Positions 55,966-64,000 of a stretch of DNA of 64,000 bases are shown here, piece after piece. The position numbers were made by a program, and so were the translations under genes. Location of the stretch: NCBI GenBank assembly GCA_944472135.2, contig OX235270.1, positions 140,445,632 to 140,509,631 on the forward strand, read 5' to 3'. The stretch comes from Trichobilharzia regenti. Taxonomy: Eukaryota; Platyhelminthes; Trematoda; Strigeidida; Schistosomatidae. The notes under the pieces were generated by a model. It ran no database searches, had not been told where the DNA came from, and saw only the letters and a list, made by a program, of their open reading frames with translations. Numbering within the stretch: the stretch's first letter is position 1; each line of letters opens with the position of its first letter.

Positions 55966-57412
55966 AATAATAATAATAATAATTTGCTTTATTCTAAAAC
56001 AGTACTTGTGATACAGAATGGAATTCTCACCATTTCACTACAGTACTGCATCCAGTTAGTACATTATTCAATAAATTAAATTCTACATAGATTATGGGTA
56101 GTCTCAGTTCACTATGACAACAACATATTAGCACGCCGGTAGCAAAGCCAAAAGTGAACAAGATGTCTGAAGGTGTTAACGAAGTAGATACTAGGATATT
56201 TACTGGTGTAAGCGGTAACGAAAAGGTCGAGATATACAGGTTGTGAAAGAACGAAGAAGAATGCTTTAAGTAGAGTTTGTTAGGAAGAGAGAAACAAAAC
56301 AGCGCATAACAACAAAAGTGAGGTTTGTAAGGAAGAAAGAAAACGTACCTATAACTGATATGAGTTGGAAAGACGAGATGCAACTGTTCTACTGACTATT
56401 TAACAAGTTATAGGTATCACGCCTAATGCTTTCTTTATCGTACACAACACGAGCTAAGTAGGGTATGGTTGAGTTTTTGTACTTACTAGTCCGAGCATAT
56501 CGTTTTCTATATAGGCTTCTGGTCCTGCCTGATGAGATACAAGGGGAGAGTTGTGAATGAAGAGGGTGGTGTGAGTTAGATAGATAGAATGGATTTAGCC
56601 CATTTTTCACATGAGTCCATGTGCCTGTCAACCAGAATATTAACAAGCTGGTTAAGTGGCACATTGCTTACCCTGCTGACAACCTTTAACACCCTACATA
56701 ATAAGATACAGTCCTTCTTCAGCAGCCCTGGAAAAACTAAGGGGGAACAATAGAGAATAATAGGCAGGATGCAAGAGTTAGCGAATTGTAAGGTTGGGCT
56801 ATTCCAGAATGTCTTGATGTAGAAGGTAAGACGGAATATTTTCTTAGAAATCATCAAGATATGAGACGACCAGGAAAGATCAGCAGATAGAATGACGCCA
56901 AGATGTTTAATTTCCGACTTGGTCTGTATTTCAGTGCCATCTATGTTGCACACGTCGTGAGTGCTAACCAGTTTGTTTAGGTCAGATTTTTGCCTAAAGG
57001 TGAAATTGACTGTTTGACATTTAGAGGGATTTAAGGTAAGACCGTTTTCCTTGGACCACTGGCTGATTTCTGATAAAAAGCCATTTAGTTTGAAGCAGTC
57101 ACTTTGACACTTGACAGGCAAGGATACAGTCAGATGGTCAGCATATTTAACAAAATTAATGTCATTTGAAGATGGTAAGTCATGTATAAAGAAAGAAAAG
57201 AGAAGTGGGGAGAGTACAGCACCTTGAGGGACTCCAGATTCAGTGAGGAGGATTTACCTTTATATGCAGTGTACTGCATTCTGTTTGAGAAATAGGAATG
57301 CAACCAGTTAGTAACCATGAACTCAGTTTGTGTCATCGAGAGCTTATTTAGCAACAGACATCTAGGTACAGAGTCAAAAGCAGAAGTGATGTCGAGAAAC
57401 GTGCAACGAATG
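55966..57412 (-). pseudogene. family D non-LTR RT, copy 2
   Basis: Minus strand: from FLDITSAFDSVPR (57370-57410, catalytic Asp) through SYFSNRMQYT, LTESGVPQGAVLSP (near 57215-57250), FVKYADHLTVSLP (the YADD has become YADH, near 57130-57150), ISQWSKENGLTLNPSKCQTVNF, and the C-terminal VVSRVSNVPLNQLVN and HMDSCEKWAKSIL blocks, to an (ATT)n tail at 55970. A frameshift occurs near 57130 and another near 57250. At its upper edge (about 57413) it is joined to the C-terminus of copy 3. Confidence 0.85.
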
Positions 57413-57889
57413 TAGATAGAAGGGAGGGTAGAATTGAGAATAAAGAGGGTGTTGAGAGTCGAACAATATATAGATTTGGACCATTTCTCACATAAGTTCA
57501 AGTGCCTGTCGACTATACTAGTTACAAGCTGACTAAGTGGCACACTACTCGCCCTACTGATAACCCCCCACAGTATGATATAATCTTTTTTGAATCGCCC
57601 AGGGAAGACTGAGGAGAAGCAGAAAAGTATACTAGGTAAGGTGAAAGAGTTAACGAAACTGTAAAAGTAGAAGTCTAGTGATTCCAGATTGTCTCAACTT
57701 CTTAATGTAGGAGGTGGATAGACGGAACATTTTCCTTCGAAATCGACAAGATACGGGATGACCAAGGAGAGTCAGAGAATTGACCTATTCCAAGATATTT
57801 TTTTATTAACTTGGTTTCTGTTTCAGTGACCCCTATGCTAAAAGCATCGTGTGAACAGACCAGTTCTTCTGGATCACATTTATGTCTGG

Positions 57890-58300
57890 AAGTCTGTCTG
57901 TCTGGATTCAACATAGAACTTGGCACCGAAGTGCAGCAGTTCGAGTTGACACGTTCCAAATAGCACACAAAGGTAGACAAGAAGATGAGTGAAGAGAATC
58001 AATACAGTCTGACAAGTATAAGAGTGAAACAGAATGGGTAATGGTAGAAAGGAATATGAAAGATTACAGAGACTGAATACATCTGCGCCATTGACAACGA
58101 TTTTGAGGCATGTCACCTATTGTCTCCAGCCATTGATTTCTAGAGTCCCGAGGGCCCAGACCCGGAAGTCTGCATCTCCCTACTTGACTCAGTTTAACTG
58201 TCAAGGATTTCATGGATTGATGCCATGTTTTTGTTTGGCCACCACTTACTCTTTTCCAACATGCACCTATATTAGCTAGTAATGCCCGTATGTCTGGAAG
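57890..58300 (-). pseudogene. RTE-type 3' fragment inserted in copy 3
   Basis: Minus strand reads LANIGACWKRVSGGQTKTWHQSMKSLTVKLS-like remnants (58170-58270), then the NRCQWRRCIQS-like segment (58075-58110) and the 3' region down to CTGTCTGTCTG at 57893-57903. It splits the family D thumb region; family D sequence is found on both sides (57790-57890 and 58300-58450), with short CTGTCTG/TGTCTGGAAGT words at both edges. Confidence 0.75.
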
Positions 58301-58659
58301 TGAAGTTAATTGTCTGATATTCAGAGGGATTCAAAGTGAGACCGTTTAGCTTGGACCACTGGCTGATATCCGATAAAAAGCTGTTAAGTTTGGGACAGTC
58401 AAATTGGTACATAAGTGGCAACGAGACGGTCAGATCATCATCAGCGTATTTCACGAAGCAGATTTTATCCGGAAAAGGAAAGTCGTGTAAGAAGATAGAA
58501 GAAAGAAAGGGACAGAGAACAGCACCTTGAGGGACTCCAACTTCAGTAAGCAGGCGAGGTAGAGGAAGATTCGCCTTTATGTACAGTATACAGCATTCTC
58601 TTAGAGAGATAAGAATGCAACCAGTTGACAGCCCAGGACCTAGTTTGTGTCAGAGGAAA

Positions 58660-58869
58660 CTTCCATTATGGGTAAAATTTTGTTTTTGATAAAGTCTCAC
58701 AGTGTTATACAGTAATCTTTACTGATGACGTACCAATCAAATCAAGCGATGAAAAATAATGGAATTATGTAAATGAAGTTAGAAAGTTGTGTGGGTACCT
58801 TTATCAAAAACAAACTTTTACCCATAATGGAATTATACTCTACCACAGTGCACAAGTTTTATTCTTATA
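58660..58869. mobile_element. foldback element M3
   Basis: Inverted arms TTCCATTATGGGTAAAA... at 58661-58694 and ...TTTTACCCATAATGGAA at 58799-58833. About 36 extra bases beyond the right arm (CCACAGTGCACAAGTTTTAT) correspond to the asymmetric end of M1 and M2. TCAGAGGAAA is duplicated at 58650-58659 and 58870-58879. Inside family D copy 3. Confidence 0.8.
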
Positions 58870-59469
58870 TCAGAGGAAAGTTATTTGACAGAAGGCATCT
58901 AGGCACAGGGTGAAGAGCACATGTGTAGTGAAGGAAGGTATATGGCCACTTTGTCATAGAAGAAACACTATTATGATGTAAGACAGCAGTAGTACCATCT
59001 AGAGTAGTTCTGCTGTGTTTGTAAGCAAACTGTTTGAGTTCGTTAACACTTTTCAAAGTTGAGTAAGAGTAATTTCTAAAAAGTGGAGGTAGTCACAATA
59101 GTTCCAAATTTAAGATTATTACCAGAATATGACTTTGGAATCAGAATGATTTAACTGGAAAAGGAAGCATTGAAAATGTTTATGAGGGCAAAGTATAAAA
59201 TATCAGCACATCCAAGGACAATAGCAGGTGCACCATCAAGACCAAGGTTTTAGAGATTTCAGACATTTGAGAACATTAGCAGTGTTAAAATCTTGAAAGT
59301 CACCAACATTTTTATTCGTTACATTAGGGAAGAAAGCATCATTAAGCGGGCATATTATTCGGATATTACCTAAGATATCCAGTAGATCTCACTTTAATAT
59401 TTTCTCAAATCTGTCCAGGAAAACACAGCAAAGGTGTTACTCACAGGAAAATGTGCTCAAACTAAGATG

Positions 59470-60860
59470 TATGCTAAATGACACAAACTGGGAACTTTTC
59501 AACGAACACAAACTGGATGATACTATTTCCAATTTGATTGACTATCTTAAATTCTGTCTTGATATATGCTGTCCAAAACAGATACTTTTCCCCTCATCTC
59601 AAAAAACTTCGTAGAGAAAAAGAGAAGCTGTACAAGACAAAGAATAAATCTGGTCTTAAGAAGATAAACACCCAAATTAAATCTGAAATCAAGAGACTAA
59701 ACAACATTTATAATCAAACAATACTATCTTGTAAAACTTCAGAAAACATATGGAAGCTTTTTAGAGAAATTACTGGTTGTGGTAAGCATAATAATTTTGC
59801 CTCTTCTATTGATGTAAATACTCTCAATAGATCTTTCATCCGCCCTCCAAATGTCCTTTCTGCCTTCAATTTAACTAATAACACGACCAGTGACTTTCAT
59901 CGTTTCAATACTTCTGATGTTCTTAAATGTTTGAAATCTCTTAAACCTTCCCAGAGTCTAGGCCCTGATGGTATACCTGCCATTGTTTTAAAGAAATGTG
60001 CTGATATTTTAAGTAACCCACTTACAAGCATTTTCAATACTTCTTTTTCTAATAATGTTGTGGAAAGATATTAAAATCATCCCTGTACCCAAGTCTGGTT
60101 CTGGAAATAGTGTTAAGTTTAGACCAATTGCCATTACCTCTCCTTTTTGAAACTGATGGAGAAATTACTGTTACAAAAACTCATTCCCTCCCTAAGCTTC
60201 TCAAATGATCCAAAGCAGTTTGCTTACAAACAGGGTAGAAGTACTTTGGATGCTGCTGCTGTGTTTCATCACAACATTGTATCCTCCTTAGACAAAGGGG
60301 CCAAGTATGTCCGTTGTACTTTCCTTGATTACACATCTGCTTTTGACTCTGTACCTAGAGGCCTTTTGTTAAACAAGCTTAGCCTTACACAAACTGAGTC
60401 CTGGGCTATCAACTGGCTGCACTCTTACTTCTCCAATAGGATGCAGTACACGGTATATAATGGTGTAGCTTCCTCTCCTTTGCTTACTGAAGCTGGTGTT
60501 CCTCAGGGTGCTGTTCTCTCGCCGTTTCTCTTTTCCTTCTTCTTACATGACTTACCTCTCTCAGACGAAATCAACTTCGTCAAATATGCAGATGACCTGA
60601 CTGTTTCGCTTCCCGTTAAGTCTCAGTCAGACTGCTTCAAATTAAATAGCTTCCTGTCGGACATCAGTCAGTGGTCTAAACTAAATGGCCTCATGCTGAA
60701 TCCCTCAAAATGCCAGACTGTCGACTTCTCCTTTAGGCATAAACGAGATCTACAAACACTAGTAAGCACTCATGATGCCTGTATCATTGAGGGGACTAAA
60801 ATTGAAACAAAGTCTAATGCAAAATACCTCGGATTAGTTATATCTTCCGACCTTACTTAG
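59470..60860 (+). pseudogene. family D reverse transcriptase, N-terminal and catalytic part
   Basis: The linker reads LRCMLNDTNWELF (59470) then a lysine-rich coil. RT starts at LKSLKPSQSLGPDGIPAIVLKKCA (59935-60005). A frameshift near 60073 damages the PVPKSG...FRPI block. The second frame carries LMEKLLLQKL, FAYKQGRSTLDAA, VRCTFLDYTSAFDSVPR (catalytic Asp), GVPQGAVLSPFLFSFFLHDL, FVKYADDLTVSLP with intact YADD (60580-60610) and NGLMLNPSKCQTVDF. The frame ends in TAG at 60858-60860, where copy 2 has Trp (LSWSSH). Jockey/CR1 superfamily is secure; the clade is not resolved by eye. Confidence 0.85.
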
Positions 60861-60890
60861 TCATCTCATGTTCAAACGATTTCTAAGAAA

Positions 60891-61164
60891 GTGTTTCGTC
60901 TAGCGGTTAGGATTCCTGGCTCTCACCCAGGCGGCCCGGGTTCGACTCCCGGCGCGGGAGCGCTTTTCTGTGCGTCGGTGGCACAGTGGTTAGGACTCTC
61001 GCCGACCATGCACATGGTCCGAGGTTCGAGCCCTCGCCGACGCACACCTGATATCTATGGTCGGCCTGCAAAATTTGGGCTACCGATATCCACGCTGAAA
61101 ATTCCATACTTGTACCAAAAATACAGTGTGGAATCAAGCTGTAATAAAAAAAAATAAAATAAAT
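60891..61164 (+). mobile_element. chimeric tRNA-Glu plus SINE insertion
   Basis: Flanked by TAAGAAA at 60884-60890 and 61165-61171; removing the insert restores the RT frame SKKLRLT. The first part (60898-60960) is the body of tRNA-Glu(CTC) with CCTGG/CCAGG anticodon stem, anticodon CTC at 60922-60924 and B box GGTTCGACTCC, followed by CGCTTTTC, a Pol III terminator-like run. From 60969 a full copy of the GCGTCGGTGGCACAGTGG SINE follows, ending in an A-rich tail (61141-61164). Confidence 0.85.
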
Positions 61165-61171
61165 TAAGAAA

Positions 61172-61600
61172 CTCAGACTAACTGGAGTCACTCAACCTCT
61201 GCTTTCACAATTTGTCAACTCTCGTATCTTACCTATTCTACTTTACTGCTCCCCATTAGTATTTCCTGGGTTACTGAAAAAGGACTATACCATCCTGAGA
61301 AGGAAGTTGAAGGTAGTTAGTAGGACTAGTGGTGTAAAACTCAGTCAGCTCGTCACTACATTAGTGGATAAGCATCTGAATACATGCAGGAAATGGACTA
61401 AAACCATACTCTCTGACCCCCAACACCCCTCTATTCCCAACTCTCTCCTTGCATATCATCATGTAGAACCAGAAATCAGTACAAAATAATATATGCTCGT
61501 ACAACCAAGTATAGGAACTCAACGATACCATATTTGGCCTGTGTTCTAAGTGACAGAGACAATGTTAAGCGTGAAACCTATGACTTGCTTTGTTGTTAAT
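61172..61600 (+). pseudogene. family D RT C-terminus, copy 1
   Basis: Resumes after the SINE with LRLTGVTQPLLSQFVNS, YCSPLVFPGLLKKDY, LKVVSRTSGVKLSQLVTTLVDKHLNTCRKWTKTIL and, after a shift near 61475, YARTTKYRNSTIPYLACVLSD ending at about 61600. These blocks match copies 2, 3 and 4. Confidence 0.85.
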
Positions 61601-61905
61601 AACATAATTTCGGCCCTTGTTATTTCCCCCTTACATTCTCTTATTTGTACTCTATGGTGAACAACCTTCTTAAACATACTTAGCTGCTTAAAATTATTAT
61701 CATTGGCTTACATTTTTATTCTTTATTCTATTCCTTCTTTGTACATCTACTGGGTCCGACTATATTATCACTATGATTATTACAAAATTGTCCTGTCATT
61801 AACCATCATGTAATATTAGTTTTGTGATTGTTTCTTGTTCGGCAGTATTAATTGACCATCTTGTTTGTGAACGCCACTATCACCATCTTAAAAAATTTTG
61901 TATAT
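61601..61905 (+). other. 3' untranslated region of copy 1
   Basis: AT-rich, T-rich sequence comparable to that after copy 4. No distinct feature seen. Confidence 0.45.
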
Positions 61906-62632
61906 GCATGATTACTCCTGTATTTTACCTACTGTACTTTATTGCTCTCCATTAATCTTTCCTGGGCTTCTCAAAAAAGACTATATCATATTACGAAGAG
62001 TAAGTATTAAATGCTGTGAGTAGGGCTTGTGGTCTGCCACTGAGTGAGCTAGCCAATACTATAGTCGAGAGGCATATAAATTCCTGTACGAAATGGGCAA
62101 AGGCTATACTGTCAGACCCTCTGCATTCCCTATATTCACACCTGTCCCCTTGTATCTCATCAGGTAGGATGAGAAGTCTATATAAAAAGTTATATGCTCG
62201 TACCACTAAGTACAGAAATTCTACAATACCCTATTTAGCCTGTACTTTATGTGATGAAGACTCTGTTAGACGTGAAACACATAAGTTACTATGTAATTAG
62301 CACAGTGAATCGACGCTTTCATTGTTCATCTTTCTGTATTATATGGTGTCACACTTTCATTCGTTTAATCATAACTCTGCTATTTTATTTTAGTTGGTAT
62401 TACTATTATTACTACAATTTTGTACTTTATGCATATTTTTCTCCGTATTGCATACAGTATTTCCTGTGTAGCTGCTATAACATTCATTTTATTATTATTA
62501 TGTAATGTGTATTTTTAATTTTTTTTTGTCGTTTTTGAGTAAATTAGATGCACTATTGTACCGAATGCTGAAAATTCTTTGCTGTATCATTAGTACGGTT
62601 TTTGGAATAAAGCAAAAATTATTATTATTATT
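61906..62632 (+). pseudogene. family D C-terminus with (ATT)n tail, copy 4
   Basis: Short 5'-truncated copy: YFIALH-like remnant of the YCSPLVFPG block at 61935-61965, then VSRACGLPLSELANTIVERHINSCTKWAKAIL (62010-62110), CISSGRMRSLYKKLYARTTKYRNSTIPYLAC and a stop at 62298-62300. The 3' untranslated region ends GGAATAAAGCAAAAATTATT with (ATT)n at 62617-62632. Confidence 0.85.
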
Positions 62633-62639
62633 ACCACAA

Positions 62640-63075
62640 CAAACACTGCATTAGTGCTGACAATAAAAAAAACCTGAAATGTTTATTTTATGATTGTTTA
62701 GTGTAGTTCAATCAAATTAACTGATCATCTTGGCTATAAACATTCTTAAAAACATTTCATAACTTCTTGTATGATTATAGCTGTTACTGTTCACCACGCA
62801 TACACATGTCATAGCTTCCACTACCAAATACTGAAATACTTTTCATTATTGGTGTTTATCTTCCTTTCTACTTGGTATTTTTATTTGCACTTTTTGTTAT
62901 TTTTGTGTCTCTTCTTGGTTTTGTTGTTGTTTTTTTTGTATTTATTTTTTTTGCAATACTCCTTTTAAATGTGCGATGAAATTAGATGCATTATTGTAAA
63001 TATGTGCTGAAAATTCCACACTGTACCACTAGTACTGTTTCTGGAATAAAAGCGAAATTATTATTAATATTAAAA
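62640..63075 (+). mobile_element. (ATT)n-tailed 3' end fragment, copy 5
   Basis: Ends CTGGAATAAAAGCGAAATTATTATT at 63041-63065, the same 3' terminus as copy 4 with small differences. Only untranslated sequence is present, apart from T-rich frames that are not coding. Confidence 0.65.
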
Positions 63076-63990
63076 AGGAAGCATCATTAAGAGGGCATAT
63101 GAAAGATTTGTTAGGTAGTTTACAACAACAGAGGGAACGATAATACCCTGCTTACCGCGAACACTAACTTCATGGAAAAATTTCCACATGCTTTCGGGAG
63201 TTTTACATGGCAAAAGTTTTTGGTTATGAGTATTGTTCAGTCTTTAGATTTCGGGTTAGATCAAGTCGCTGATCCGTTTTATACCCTATTTGTCTTTAGA
63301 TTTGGACATACGCTCTTTATCTCTGTGTCGCTTTTTGAAGTCTTTCGAATAGTGTGTGTTTATCGTAACATATGTTGAGGCAGAATTTAAGATAACCAGT
63401 TAGTTATATTAGTGATTATACCATCCAGTCTGTGCTTAGTAAATAGTTCCCAGTTAGTGTCATTCAGCATGCATCGAAGGTTATGTATATTGTCCTGTGA
63501 GTAGCCTCTATGTTACGTTTTCTTGGAAAGCTGAGAAAAGATACTTGTGTACGACCTGCTGTATATTTTAGGCAACGCTCGAATAATGTAATGATCTGAA
63601 TTCAGTATTGGAGCACGTTTGCTTACCTCATACAACATTCCAAAATCATTGGTGAACACACCCTATCAAGTGTTAAATCAGGCAGGTCTAGTAGGAAAGT
63701 TGACGATGTTTACACGACCCAGTGTTTGAGGGAAAGAACAATTGCATCAATTGAAGACATTAGTGACCATTGATAGACAGTTCTCAAGAAGAGTACCAGT
63801 AAATATAGTGAATTCGTCAGCAAAATTAGATAGATCCGAGAGGGAACAGTCAGGGGTAACGTAAATGTTTGAGATAAAACTGTGTTTATTACTTTGATAA
63901 GTATTTAGGATGACAATATGACTGTAATACAATCGATAAATTCACTAGAGAATGAAACCGACCACTGTGAAATGAATAAAAGTTGCAACT
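63076..63990 (-). pseudogene. family D endonuclease-RT linker, copy 6
   Basis: Minus strand: IYVTPDCSLSDLSNFADEF (63790-63855, endonuclease), TRPA and DFGMLYEV remnants, LNSDHYIIRALPK near 63585-63605 (the SDH catalytic block), LRCMLNDTNWELFTKHRLDG (63425-63480), ending near 63110 with the MWKFFHE-like coil. It supplies the endonuclease segment absent from copy 1. Frames are broken near 63740 and 63560. Confidence 0.7.
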
Positions 63991-64000
63991 CCACCACCAC

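Larger units (their letters stand above)
57413..59400 (-). pseudogene. family D non-LTR RT, copy 3, with two insertions
   Basis: Minus strand from about 59350: NVGDFQDFNTANVLKCLKSLK, FAYKHSRTTLDGTTAVLHH (58985-59040), a disrupted palm region, LTEVGVPQGAVL (about 58520-58550), VKYADDDLTVSLP (58410-58455; an extra Asp disturbs YADD), ISQWSKLNGLTLNPSE, then interruption by an RTE tail (57890-58300), resuming with a THDAFSIGVTETETKLIKKYLG block (57790-57880) and ending in the LSQLVTSIVDRHLNLCEKWSKSI block (57480-57545). Foldback M3 sits at 58660-58869. Confidence 0.8.
59400..61600 (+). mobile_element. family D non-LTR element, copy 1 (best preserved)
   Basis: Plus-strand copy from the endonuclease-RT linker to the C-terminus, in two long frames (59538-60074, 60147-60860) and a C-terminal part after a SINE insertion (61172-61600). 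It faces copy 3, giving a head-to-head pair. No endonuclease is present upstream, as expected for a 5'-truncated insertion. Confidence 0.85.

Noticed and set aside
58700..58760. Hammerhead ribozyme in foldback M3
   Set aside because: CTGATGA is followed by GATGAAAAA, but no stem II is possible between them and the homologous position in M1 reads CTGGATGA; likely chance.
60898..60960. Functional tRNA-Glu(CTC) gene
   Set aside because: The D, anticodon and T arms are good, but the 5' acceptor strand is replaced by unrelated bases that cannot pair with the 3' strand, and the whole lies within a retroposed insertion.
62251..62968. Hydrophobic membrane proteins
   Set aside because: They are T-rich untranslated regions of retroposons read as Phe/Leu/Tyr-rich frames.
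1..64000. CRISPR arrays, bacterial operons, rRNA genes
   Set aside because: No regular short repeat-spacer pattern, no Shine-Dalgarno-linked gene runs and no rRNA-like conserved blocks; the content is eukaryotic.

Overview
The window is eukaryotic and AT-rich. It has no operon structure and almost no long intact reading frames, and most of it consists of interleaved, decayed retrotransposons. The mix points to a flatworm, most likely a schistosome-like digenean. It holds RTE-type (SR2/Perere-3-like) and CR1/jockey-type non-LTR elements whose 3' tails end in (ATT)n repeats. It also holds a CsRn1-clade Ty3/Gypsy element, a BEL/Pao-type gag, tRNA-derived SINEs with hammerhead-like cores, a Penelope-type GIY-YIG fragment and a MULE transposase with very short introns. 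The organism assignment is inference from these families; no rRNA or marker gene is present.

Layout. 1-9958: two and a half copies of a 3.9-kb tandem unit built from two opposing RTE fragments and a SINE. 9958-13495: a CR1-type element (PHD finger, RRM-like ORF1, endonuclease, RT) split by a 318-bp foldback insertion. 13.5-18.5 kb: AT-rich, no gene seen, with nested short palindromes. 18.5-21.9 kb: a minus-strand CsRn1-like Gypsy element lacking RNase H. 22.2-25.7 kb: a GIY-YIG fragment, a SINE, half a foldback element, and a decayed gag-bearing LTR element (copy A). 25694-30845 and 39609-44423: a near-identical inverted duplication of a CR1 element carrying a MULE insertion. The spacer between the arms holds copy B of the gag-bearing LTR element (31911-36804, with LTRs and a TACGT target-site duplication) and a separate 278-bp-arm perfect hairpin. 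45405-45822: a TA-flanked MITE filled with a minisatellite. 47-53 kb: CR1 and RTE fragments and SINEs. 53535-54067: the only plausible host coding exon, a two-pass membrane protein C-terminus with a polyadenylation signal. 54.7-55.5 kb: a GC-richer segment. 55.6-64 kb: at least six fragments of a second jockey/CR1-like family in both orientations, invaded by RTE, foldback and tRNA-Glu/SINE insertions.

How the parts relate. Autonomous families (RTE, CR1-like) supply reverse transcriptase. SINEs, (ATT)n-tailed 3' fragments and foldback elements are probably mobilised in trans. The most unusual object is the gag-only LTR element. Its gag is DUF1759/BEL-type, but its LTRs align with the LTR next to the Gypsy integrase at 18530-18894. 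It has no pol, it ends in a hydrophobic segment, and its stop codon is followed directly by 193-bp tandem repeats that each hold a hairpin, with one compensatory base-pair change. Nested insertions give a relative order of events: MULE into CR1, then inverted duplication, then a retroposon into the left arm; separately, LTR element B, then a retroposon into its 3' LTR.
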